DNA of 21,686 nucleotides from Hyphochytrium catenoides (lineage: Eukaryota > Sar > Hyphochytriomycetes > Hyphochytriales > Hyphochytriaceae), in contig FLMG01000322.1 of assembly GCA_900088475.1 (NCBI GenBank), positions 23,802-45,487 of the forward strand, written 5' to 3'. Position numbers and translations under genes: made by a program. Below are positions 1 through 15,034 of the stretch, piece after piece; position 1 is the first letter of the stretch, and every line of letters begins with the position of its first letter. Below the pieces are notes generated by a model that worked only from the letters and a program-made list of their open reading frames with translations, ran no database searches and was not told the DNA's origin.

Positions 1-38
<38 letters not shown>
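1..38. repeat. (CT)n microsatellite
   Basis: Nearly uninterrupted CT dinucleotide run at the window edge; it may extend upstream. It lies before the glutamate-cysteine ligase gene. Confidence 0.9.
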
Positions 39-43
<5 letters not shown>

Positions 44-270
44 GCTGAAAGATGAGCGACGGGCTTATTACAAGGAGGCAATTGGCAAGAGAAAGCGACA
101 CTCGTCTTCAGTCTTCTGTCTCCTCACCTAATCTCAAAAGCTCCAGCTGCAGGTGGAGAGAGAAGGAGTTACCGTTCCAGGAGAAGAGAGAGAGGAACGG
201 AGCTTTGAGCTCAGTCCATTCCTCCTCTCCTCATTCATTCATTTCCTGGGATTGACGCTTCACCTCCGTC
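1..270 (+). other. 5' flank / probable 5' UTR of the ligase gene
   Basis: No protein-coding exon is recognisable. The segment opens with a (CT)n run (about 1-38) and continues with mixed sequence to the ATG at 271, which sits in the context cctccgtcATGG. It probably holds promoter or 5' UTR sequence, but no TATA box or other core element can be assigned with confidence. Short open frames here (for example from 52) show no family resemblance. Confidence 0.4.
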
Positions 271-513
271 ATGGGGTTGCTCGTGGTTGGCACTCCCTTG
301 GAGTGGGAGGAGGCCCTTCAATATTTGAAGCACGTCAGGGAGCACGGGATCCAGCAGTTCTTGGCGGTGTACCGTCGCGTCAAGGACATCAGCGGGGATG
401 TACTACGATGGGGCGATGAGCTGGAGTATCACGTGCTTGAGCTAGGTCGACAAAAGCTATCTCTTCTTCGTCTACCCAACCCTTTGTTCCTGTCTTCGTT
501 TCCCTCTCTCTCC

Positions 514-552
<39 letters not shown>

Positions 553-1296
553 GGTTCTCTCTCATTCGTTTCTTCTGTCTCTCTCTTTCTCTTCCTCGTT
601 CTGGTCCTTTCCCTTCTCCTCGATGCCCTGCGTTCCCCCAGATAATGGAAATACTCTGTGATCTTCGCTTTACTTTAGCTCTTGACTGTCAAGTCAGCTT
701 TCATTCTTATTTCTTCGGCTCTCTTTTCGCTCTTGATCCGTCGTTATATCACTATTAAAGCATTCTATGACAGGGTTTGGTTGACAAGCTCGTTCCTGCC
801 TCTTTCCTGTCTCTTTATCCTCTTCATAGATCCTATGCCACTGTCTTCTCTTCTAAACGTGTCACCTACTTGCTTTATTCTGCTTTAGCGCGAAGTATTC
901 TGCACCTTATAAACGCTCCACAGATCACGAGAAGAAGACTGTCCGGTTGGCCCTGCGCGGCCATGAGATCCTGCACGCACTTCAAAAGAAGGAGGAAGGG
1001 CTGACGCGCGATGCGCACACAGAAGGCTGCAGCTGGCACCCGGAGTACGGGTGAGATACAGAAAGGGAGAGAACAAGAGAGTTAGAGACAGGGAAAGAAC
1101 AAGAGAGAGCGAAAGCGGTCTTCTCTGTCTTCCTGTCTCCTTCTCTTCAGCGAAATGTTCCTTCTTATCGCTGGCCAAGTAGTCCGTTCACTCCGTTAAT
1201 TATTCCTTATCCGAGTTCCCACAATATCCCTCACCTCTCTTAGGTCCTCCGCATGTCGTCTTTCTCCCTTACTCTTTACAACCTTTTTGGTCTCTC

Positions 1297-1347
<51 letters not shown>

Positions 1348-4300
1348 CTCTGTCGCTGTCTGTCTCACACACCTGCACACGAATTATTTCTACTGTCCTC
1401 ACTAGTCGGTGGATGATTGAGGGCACCCCTTCGGCTCCCTATGGAGGGTTCACGAAAGATCTAGTTCGCGTGGAGGCAAATCTACGACTCAGGAGACGGC
1501 GCATTCTGGCTAACCTTCGTCCTAACGAGATCTGCCCCACAATTACGGCTTTCCCTATGGTATGACGCATTCAGTAGGACTAGCTACATTGTCCCTCTCT
1601 CTCTCTTTCTCTCACCTCTTCTCGTCCGGTCTGTAACTTATGCTGGGCTTCACGTTTTCAGTCCCTCTGGCCTAGCCTATCGTTTCTTTCAGAGCCACCA
1701 GCTCTGTCTTCAGAGCCCACTTTGGATGGCTGGAGCACTTTCGCCTTTTAGCATCCAAGACTTGGTTCCCTTAGACTTCACCCTCCATACGCACATCATA
1801 AACTCTCGTCATTCCTACGTGCTGCTTCCCTCCTGTCGCTTTAGGAAGTCTCCTTTCTACTTTTTGCTTCAAGGGTTCTCCGCCTTTTGCAGTCCTTACC
1901 CTTGGTTTTCCTAACCATGACCCCGAACTGTCCCTCTATGTGATCCAATTTCTATTAACCACAATTTCAACAGATGGGCGTGGGAGACTTTACCTCTCCA
2001 TCCTACCCTCCAGGGGGAGCTATTTCGCTCTCAGATTATGTACCGGATGCCTGCATTAACCCCCATCCCCGTTTTGGAACCCTTACGCGCAATATTAGAA
2101 AGAGGAGGGGAGGCAAGGTGCGGGAAAGCGCTCGCTGTCTCTTTGACTTCATCTTCTTCCTCTAGCTCAGGTTCCGTACGGCTTCTAGAGCTTCTCGGTG
2201 TGTTTCGAACGCCCTGGTTTGCTCTCTGACATGCCCAGGTGGACAACAGGGAGAACTTGTGAACGTATCTTTGTTCCGTGTTCCTGCTTTGGCAGACCTC
2301 GTTCCATCTCTTCTCATTACCTGTTCGCGGTTCCGACTCCGCGTGTGTCCTGCTTCTTGCCTTGTAGAAGCCAGTCATTGCCTTTGAACTAAGAGGCTTT
2401 GCTGTAGGTGGATATTAGGGTGCCCATATATCAGGACAAGTACACCCAGGGAGGGCCAATGAAGAAAAAGAAGCAGGGAGTTAACGGTGGTAGGGAAGAG
2501 AAAGGGGTTGAGAACTCCGCTGCCTGGCAGGCAGAGAGAGCAAGGACGGTAACGCACTCTTATTCTGGCACAGACCTGAAGGGTAAGTGCCGTCTGCTCT
2601 ACGCTATTTCTTTAAGATGTTCGCTTTGTCCCTTCCTTACGGAGATCGTCCGTGCCAAAGACCCGTTCTTCGCCCTGGCCATACCTACGTTCAGTAAACG
2701 CTGTTTTGCATCTGCTCGTTACCCTTTCCGAACCTGTTTCTTGACTTTGAACCTTTCGATCAGGCATTGCGGATGGCACCAAGGCCCCAGAGCCTGGTCC
2801 TCGAGTTCCTTTCCCTGCGGTGGAAGATGATCATGAGTTTGTGCATATGGACTGTATGGCGTTTGGTATGGGGATGTGTTGTCTGCAGGTCACGTTTCAG
2901 GTACTTTGATTGCTTCGGTCTTTTGTTGAGATTTTCGTAGGCGTCAACCTCATTCTGCTCAGCGAGAGTGCCTCTTTCCTGGTCTTCTTATTTCGAACTC
3001 TGAAACCTTTCGGTCATGCTGGCCTGAGATCTGCTAATATATATATTATCCTCCTTGGCTCTGTTTTACTTTCTCTCAAAGCCCTTGTTGACGAAGCATT
3101 TCTGCAACCATGGAAATATCGGGTCTTTGTCTCTCTATTGAAGTCAGACTGGCTAACAGTGCCTGATTTCTGTCCTCAGGCTGTGGATATTGACGAGTCA
3201 AGACATCTTTATGACCATCTAGCTGTCCTGGCCCCACTTTTCCTGGCTCTTACAGCGGCAACACCCATACTTAAGGGGTAAGGCTTCTTGTTTGCCTTGC
3301 TTTGCTGGACTTGGACGTAGTGCTTTCAGGGAGCCACGGTGGTGATAGACTGCAAGAGTGTTCGCTCGCTCTGTTGTCGGCTCACTTCCCTATGACCTAC
3401 AGGAACCTTGTAGACACCGATGTTAGGTGGGCCACGATCGCTGCTTCGGTAGACGACAGGTACTCTGACCTCTTTGTTTGGTTCATTTCACCATCTTCCA
3501 AAGTTTTGCCAACCTTTACCTTGTTCGTTTACTGGGCTTAGAATAGTTACCAAAAGCGCAAATTGCGCATGGTGTCTTTCTCCTCATCTCTCTGTATCAT
3601 TCGTTACTCTACTTCTTGCTTTCTCGCTCTGGGCAGCACGCTCCCAGCTCTCGTATGTCCTTCTTTTCCCTCTGCTGTTGCTCTCGCCACGTCGCTTCCT
3701 AAAGTCGGTTTTGTATAGAACTCCTCAGGAGAGAGGCTGCAAGGATCCCCCACAAGATAAAGAGACTAAGCAGCGCTATGACTTCTACGCCGGGAAGGGG
3801 ATTAGACGCCTTCCCAAGTCTAGGTAGATAACGATACACTCCCTCCTCGCAGGCCGAACCTCTCTCTTCATTAGTCTCTTGCATCCTGTCTCTCTTTCTA
3901 TCTCGACTGCCTCTCCCTGTCTCTAGTCTCTACACTTCCTGACCCTGTGTTTGCCGTTATCTCTTACAATCTTACAATGCTGCCTGCAGATATGAAAGTA
4001 TTTCCCGCTTCATTTGCTTCCACAAGGGTGGTTCAGACCCCTCCACGTCTCTTGACAAATACAATGATATCGCAGCTCCCTACGATGAAGAATCCTTCAA
4101 CACGCTTGTTGAAAATGGTAGGAAACTCGCAAGGGTGGTACTCCTGCAAGCCTCTTCCTACTCTACCCGTTCTACTATGACTCCTCACGTGGTTTTTACA
4201 TTGGTTTGCTAATTCACTGTTCAGCTGTGTGAGCTCTAGTTATCTTGTGCTTGCTAAGGATGGCTCGCTGTCTCTCTGCTCATTTCCATCTTACCGTTGC

Positions 4301-6461
4301 GCAACCTTTCGCTAGGTGTTGATGAAGTGCTAGCACAACACATCGCCCATCTTTTTATCCGTGATCCTCTAGTAATATTCAGCGAGCGCGTGTATTTGGA
4401 TGACGCCAAGGACACAGACCACTGGGAAAACCTGCAGAGCACGAACTGGCAGACAGTTAGATGGAAACCTCCTCCTCCTCCACCTGCAGGTACTCACGAG
4501 CTGCAGAAAGTCTAAAGGGCACTCTAAGGGTTAGGGAAACGGAGAAACAAGATAGCAAGATAGGGCCCCTCAAGATGGCAGATTGATGGTCTTGTAGACC
4601 GTTTCTTGCATGACGTTTCGTATCCTCTGGTATCTCCATGCCATTTCTTGATCTGTTGACCTATCCTCTCTCCCATCTATGTCTCTTATTCTTAGGAGAG
4701 TCACGGCATCCCGATATCGGGTGGCGAGTCGAATTCCGGACGATGGAAACACAGCTAACAGACTTTGAGAACGCAGCGTTCACAGTCTTCCTAGTTCTCG
4801 TGTCCAGAGTCATTCTAGCATTTGATTTGAACCTATACATTCCGCTGTCGAAGGTAAGCGAAGTGGGGAAGAGTTGCGCCTGATCGTCGATGAGAGAACG
4901 GAATTGGAGTGTATGTGCAGCAGAAATGTAACATCCTTTAGCCGAAAAGCTAGATGTCTGTTAGCTTGCATGAGGAGAATCTTCCCATTTGTGCCAGTAA
5001 CAAACGGCAAACTCTCTTTTGGAATTGAATGTTTATTAGCACTTGGCCGGTCTCCTGTCTCCCTCGGACGCTCTCCATATCTCGTTGCTCGACTAACTTT
5101 GCCTGAGTAGGTGGATGAAAATCTAGAGATTGCGCACCGGAGGGATGCCATCACCTCTGAAAAGTTCTGGTTCCGCAGTCATCTGGCGCCACCCCAAGTG
5201 GAAGACTGCTGTGAGGAGGATTGCAGAGTGCATTCCAATGAGGTCAGTGTAACTAGAGTAGCCGGATCAATGCTAAATCTAGTGGAGAGCAAGAGATGAC
5301 CAGTAGATCGATACAAGTAGAGAGAGAGTGTGGAAGCTTAAAGAACGATGGGGCCGCCAAGATGTACCTTTGAAGGAGAAAACTTCGTGGAAATGCGCAA
5401 GGCAGTGGAGGAGGGGCCTTTTATTTTTATTTAGACGGACCCCGAGGCTCGTGCCTTTGGGACTGAGGGCGTCATTGGAGCTCAAGAAAGAAACACCGAT
5501 CCGAACGAGTCACTCATTTTCCTGCTCGTCCCCGCCGCCCTTTATTAGGATCATTACGAGCTGATGACCTTGACGGAGATTTTGACCGGAAAAGGCCGCT
5601 ACTTTCCTGGACTGATCCCACTGGTGTACGCCTACCTTGACCACATTAAGTGTGACCCACACACGAAGTCTAGGATACATACTTACATCCAGGTAAGAGA
5701 AACTCTGTACAACTCTCTTGATACAGAAGGAAACGGATTGAAAAGGGAGATGGCGCAACGCGAGCATAGAGTTAGATTGGACCCTGAGACTAAGAGATTA
5801 GTATCTTTGAGAGGTAACTGAGACTAAGAGAGGACTGTCTTTGAGAGAGGTAAAAACAAAGGTGACGCTTGAAAGTCGCGGAGGGCGAGTTGCAAGCTTC
5901 AAAGCGGAAATAGCACTCTTCTCTTAGCCGTCGCATCCCCTGTATTCAGCTCATCCGCAAGAGAGCCTCTGGAGGACTGATGACGGCTGCTTCGTGGATG
6001 AGGAAGTTTGTTCATGAACATCCTGCTTACAAGCACGACTCACGGTAAGGCTTTCTTCCAGTCAACCTACCACCTATCCTCTCGTCACGACTAAGCTCTG
6101 GTCCTGCCTATCTTAGTGTGTCGCAGGAAGTCGCCTTTGACTTGATGGAAGAGTGCAGGAAGATTGGAGAGGGAGAAATTCCATGCCCAGAGCTGCTTGG
6201 AGACATCACCATTGATCCTATTAAAGCTCTGGAACCCTACGAAGTGTATCTTACGGGTGAGTCTCTCCCTTCTCTCCTCTACTTTGCTAGATGTCACTTC
6301 CGAAACCACGTGACCGGACCCTTCTCTGTCTTAAGCGTTGCTGGGCACCTTATAGCATCTGCTGACTGTACTGACGCCACGACATGGCAGGCAACCCCCT
6401 GCAAGCTACCCAGCGCCAGAAGCTAGTCCAGCGGTATTTGCAGCGAAAGCAATCTACTTAG
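271..6461 (+). CDS. GCLC: Glutamate-cysteine ligase catalytic subunit (17 exons)
   Basis: Catalyses ATP-dependent joining of L-glutamate and L-cysteine to gamma-glutamylcysteine, the first and rate-limiting step of cytosolic glutathione synthesis. Exons: 271-445, 924-1050, 1406-1559, 1974-2117, 2408-2582, 2764-2900, 3180-3277, 3403-3459, 3719-3823, 3990-4117, 4316-4489, 4696-4853, 5111-5242, 5549-5692, 5950-6044, 6117-6256, 6391-6461. All introns are GT-AG, all phases agree, and the 2214-nt sum gives 737 aa plus TAG. The N-terminus [15 protein letters not shown] and the stretches [103 protein letters not shown] and CPELLGD follow the eukaryotic GCLC family in order, which fixes nearly every exon. 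The start is the family's usual MGLL. It is about 100 aa longer than animal GCLC (near 637 aa), mostly through a basic insertion at residues ~215-284 and a C-terminal extension after CPELLGD. No modifier subunit is visible in the window. Identity is near certain; individual splice sites are slightly less so. Confidence 0.96.
505..549. repeat. (CT)n microsatellite in ligase intron 1
   Basis: About 45 nt of CT dinucleotides with one interruption, inside intron 1 (446-923) and more than 370 nt from the acceptor, so it is not the polypyrimidine tract of that splice site. Confidence 0.9.
1291..1367. repeat. Compound (CT)n-(GT)n microsatellite in ligase intron 2
   Basis: A long CT run passes into a short TG/GT run and then imperfect TCTG repeats, ending some 38 nt before the acceptor at 1405. 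It could serve in part as a pyrimidine-rich splice enhancer; that is inference. Confidence 0.85.
5785..5854. repeat. Imperfect ~35-nt tandem duplication in ligase intron 14
   Basis: The string gagactaagaga starts at 5785 and again at 5820. Each copy is followed by a variant of tctttgagaggta, so a unit of about 35 nt appears twice in tandem, with small differences. It lies wholly within intron 14 (5693-5949). Confidence 0.7.
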
Positions 6462-6602
6462 CCGCTACTGCTAGTAGGTCGTAGCTCTTTCTTCCTCTTC
6501 CGCTCTTCTATTCCTCTCTGCGGGCACCTGCTGTCGACCGAGCCGAGTCCTAAGGCATCTAAGAGTCAATCTTCCCTTTCAGGGGCCCTTTCCTTAGTGC
6601 TC
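6462..6602. other. Convergent 3' intergenic spacer
   Basis: This 141-nt gap separates the stop of the glutamate-cysteine ligase (+) from the stop of the ubiquitin-like gene (-). It presumably carries both 3' ends, perhaps with overlapping 3' UTRs. I see no clear AATAAA signal. Confidence 0.5.
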
Positions 6603-7486
6603 CTAGTCTACGACCAATAGAAGCGGCTCCTTATGATCAGCTGGCTTGTAGTCATAGAGAAGGGTAACCACCTAGAGATCGCGATAACGTCAGGTTCAGC
6701 TGACTGTTTCCATGCTACTTGAATCTTACCACTTCCGGGGCGTTCTTCGGTGCTCCCTTGATGCCATAGTCGGCTAACGTCTTCATGTCGTCAACCATCT
6801 CATTCTTCTCTAAGTAGCGCTCCTTGCATATCACAAGCTTCTCAATATTGCCGTGCATCTCTTGGATTCGCTTCTAAAAAGAGTATGTCAGCCCACTTCG
6901 GATGGCGTTTGCAGCGTCACGGGGGGTCCTGTCAGACACAGTGTATCCTTCCGCAAGCTCTCTGTTGCCTCTCCTCGCTATCCCACTCTACTCTCTCTTG
7001 CCTCTCCTCGCTATCCGACTGTGCCGCTGAGAACTTCAGAGTTTCTATTTGCTCAGCAATCTTCTCTCTTCTCAGTCTTATCACCTTGATGATAAAGATT
7101 CTTGTGGAGGTCTTTACCCTCAAAGTCGAGTTAAGGTGGCTCCAATTAAAAAGCTTGATATATAGCACAGGGCAGGGGAGAGAGAGAGAGATCAGTGGGG
7201 TTCCGGCTGCCATGAACCTTTGTTCAGCTTACTTTGAGGTCCAGAGTCACCCATTCTTCTTCCTCTGTCTCCTTAACCACAATCGGATGGAAAGCAGCCT
7301 GTGAGGATCAAACGGGAAGTGAGCACTCTCTTCGTTCATCTTTGACTCTGCCACTCTCTCAGTCTCTCTTTGTGTCTCTCTCTGTCTCCTACTCTCTCTC
7401 TCTTTCTCTCTCTCATACGGAAAGATAGTCACCTGTGAGGCCTCTTTGATAGCGTTGTCTCCAGACGCATGGTCGTTGTTCGCCAT
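6603..7486 (-). CDS. Small ubiquitin-like-domain protein (central exon unresolved)
   Basis: Likely a short cytosolic or nuclear protein of about 110-140 aa with a ubiquitin-like fold; function unknown. Firm exons on the - strand: 7486-7433 (MANNDHASGDNAIKEASQ), 7298-7233 (ends EEWVTLDLK), 6873-6730 (KRIQEMHG, LVICKERYLEKNEM, MKTLADYGIKGAP) and 6671-6603 (VVTLLYDYKPADHKEP, TAG stop). All four meet in phase 0 at GT-AG sites. The third has the classic second half of a ubiquitin-like domain: helix, LVICKxRYLE strand, and a TLADYGI ending like TLSDYNI of ubiquitin. It also loosely recalls elongin B. The first half of the fold needs something between 7232 and 6874. A 27-nt exon at 7111-7085 (TSTRIFIIK) fits the phase and a beta-hairpin, but leaves the domain about 10 residues short. 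It converges on the ligase gene, with 141 nt between stop codons. Confidence 0.65.
6965..7016. repeat. 19-nt direct repeat, 33-nt period
   Basis: ttgcctctcctcgctatcc occurs at 6965-6983 and identically at 6998-7016, separated by 14 nt. It lies in the unresolved intronic region of the ubiquitin-like gene and looks like a recent small tandem duplication. Confidence 0.85.
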
Positions 7487-7952
7487 TCTCCCTAATCAGC
7501 CTCTGCTGTCAGTGCCCCAGACTGGTTGTGGAGCTACGACGCACGACCTAGAAGCTGCAGGAGACAGCGAGCGATAGACCGACACAGGCGCAGATGGAAG
7601 AGGCGAGCAGCATGAGATAGAAGGGGAAGAGAAGGAAGGTATCAGCCGCATCCCGAGCACTATGATCAGAAGATGACGGCGACAATGGCAAAGCCAGGAG
7701 CAAGACGAAAGGAAACGACAAAAGATTGTCAAGACCTCAAGCTTAGAGAGAAAAAGTCAGAGGGAGAGAGGGAGAGAGAGAGCAGTATCAAAGAAGAAAG
7801 AGAGAGGGAGAAGCTACGAATAAAAGACTGTGTATGCTTGGCAAGGGGATGAACAAGAGGATGGAGGGAAATAGAGACAAGACAGAGCAGGAGATAGGAA
7901 GGGAAGAGACATAAAAGGTTGAGAGTAAAGAAGGCAAGCGGGAAAGGCAGGT

Positions 7953-8006
<54 letters not shown>

Positions 8007-9029
8007 AAACAGAGAGAGCCAAACAGAGATAGAGAGAGAGCCAAACAGAGAGAGAGAGAGAGAGAGCCAAACAGAGAGAGAGGCATGAGGAAGGAGAGAG
8101 AGACAAAGTGATGAAACGATCAGAAGCGCCCCATCGTGAAAGAAAGTAAGAGTAGTGTTAGAACTATAGGAAAGTAGGGAAAGAGGTAAAAGAAGAGAGA
8201 ACAGGGATGATCATGGGAAGGGAAAGGGAGCGTCTTTGGACCTGCACCTACAGCTAAGGCGGTTTAGGATTAGCCCAAAATCGCCAAGAGAACAATGTTA
8301 TATTAAGTGCAGAGGCGAAGGTATAGGACAAAGTGGATGGGTAAGACCGGGGGAATAACGGATCCAGCAATCAAGGTGAAGCTGGTTTATTTCATTTCCT
8401 GTCGCAAGTAATATGTGAAAGTTACAATGCCCATCCCCTCTAATGTATCCACTTTGGCACAAGGATTGTTGCGCTATGTTTCTTTCCTTGTTCTTGTATA
8501 TTTCTCACCTGCGATCCTCTTTCCTTTCAGCACATGCGCAAGCATCCAGGTTCCTAATCTGATTCATTATGGAAGATTTTATCAGGGATATTATGGTGCT
8601 TACAACTTGGCCCTGGAGACTTCAAACCCAGTATTACTTGATGACGGTCTTACTGGGCTTATAATGGAGTTGTGAGTTTGTGCCAAGCAAGCTGTGCGTA
8701 CAGAGGCAATAATAACCTAGAGGTACGCGAGGGCTTAATATTATCTATGGCTTACAATTATATTGCGGGCATCGGGCACGGCCGAAAGAGACGGAGAATC
8801 AGCTCGGAAACGCAGCTTGTTCGCTCGTCTGCAAAGAGAGATTATTGGCACTTCAAGGGCTTGTCTATAGGCCATAGGGGCAATGACCACCGTCTTACGA
8901 TGAACCTTTAGAAAGGCCATAAAGTGCTCCTGGGTAGCACTACTAGGAAGCGTAGCGCGGGGAGAGCGTCTTTGTGAGGGTGGGGGATGAAAGTGGTTGC
9001 TGCCACGCGGTAGCGGAGCATTTAGGTCG
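7487..9029. other. Divergent intergenic region
   Basis: About 1.5 kb separates the start of the ubiquitin-like gene (-) from the proposed start of the PH-kinase gene (+). It should contain both promoters. The left half is dominated by GA-rich repeat sequence (7745-8105). The right half (8110-9029) is ordinary mixed sequence with several short open frames on both strands, none with a recognisable domain. Additional 5' exons of the PH-kinase gene could lie here, because the first exon's upstream border (stop at 8988-8990, possible acceptor ending at 9025) does not prove that translation starts at 9030. Confidence 0.45.
7745..8105. repeat. GA-rich tract with pure (GA)n core and interspersed GCCAAAC units
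   Basis: About 360 nt of purine-rich DNA on the + strand. A near-pure GA run lies at about 7955-8003. It is followed by four copies of gccaaacagaga (starting at 8004, 8018, 8040 and 8066) separated by GA runs of varying length. Long open frames across it on the - strand encode only Leu/Ser repeats and are artefacts. Confidence 0.9.
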
Positions 9030-14124
<5,095 letters not shown>

Positions 14125-15034
14125 ACGCAGGTCGACAAACGGCAGGCAAGTGAGACCTTGTGAATCTGCAGACCGCAGTCTGTCGCCTCTCGACGCGAGT
14201 GCGGTCTGTCTCTCCTTCTCCAACCTCATTGGCCCAAGGTCGTAAGAGGGCAACGCTTTGCTTTGCTTTCTGCCAATTCTTTGCTCAGGTCCATGGCAGG
14301 AGGACCAAAAGTCAAGCGAACTGCACGGCAGGGAGTAAGGCTTCGTAGATGTAAGAGTTATCATAGGATTGGTAGCTTGTATTATAGGGGGTTATGACCC
14401 AGCCATATTGGCGAGAGAAAGAGTAGATAAGGCATTGGAGAAACTCCCACGTTCCGCAGCTAGCTGCCCCAACTCTGTAATAGGCAAGCCAGAGGCGGAA
14501 CCTCTTATGAGCCTTCAACAATTATAACACTATCAATTGACGCTCCTCACCACTGATGGTTGACGACCAAGGAGACAGGGGCAGTGTGGTCGTTCAAAGT
14601 ATTTGAGCTGCAACTATTGAGAAGAGATAGTGCTGCCTAGGACGCGAAAGCGCTAACACATAAGGTTACTCCTGACCTATATTATGTGAGGTTAGGAAAT
14701 GGAATGCTAGATAACATGCATATAATGCCCATTCAGTAGGGCCAAATGCAACTTATGCACATATTGAGGCGAGGGTGCGACTCAGGAGGAGAATTATCAT
14801 AAAGATATTGAACATCGCGCCGACTACGACTTCTTTACAAGAGCCAGCTCTCTGGGTAGCCTAAGAACTGACGGCACTCCCAGTGCGACAGCCTCAGGCT
14901 GAGTGAGTGGTAGTCCCCAATCTCCGCGGTAACTTCAAAGCAAGATATGTCCCTCTAGGTCTTTCATAGTCCAATTTGCTCGACTCTGTTCTAGACCTGA
15001 CCCGTCCTGTAAGTGTCTTTCTCCGTTAGGCTGC
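14125..15034. other. Convergent intergenic region
   Basis: About 910 nt between the stop of the PH-kinase gene (+) and the stop of the unknown - strand gene. I see no coding exon, tRNA or repeat that I can support. The short frames lack any family signal. It presumably contains the two 3' UTRs. Confidence 0.5.

Noticed and set aside
3947-4180. 77-codon + frame overlapping ligase exon 10
   Set aside because: Wrong frame; the true exon reads YESISRF to [13 protein letters not shown] in phase with its neighbours.
7729-8106. Long open frame on the - strand rich in Leu and Ser (125 codons)
   Set aside because: It is the translation of the (CT)n complement of the GA repeat tract; it has no domain, splice or start context and purely compositional residues.
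8415-8675. 86-codon + strand frame with a hydrophobic segment, upstream of the PH-kinase gene
   Set aside because: It does not start with ATG, shows no recognisable family, and its donor/acceptor sites do not link in phase to the next exon in a convincing way. It could still be an unmodelled 5' exon.
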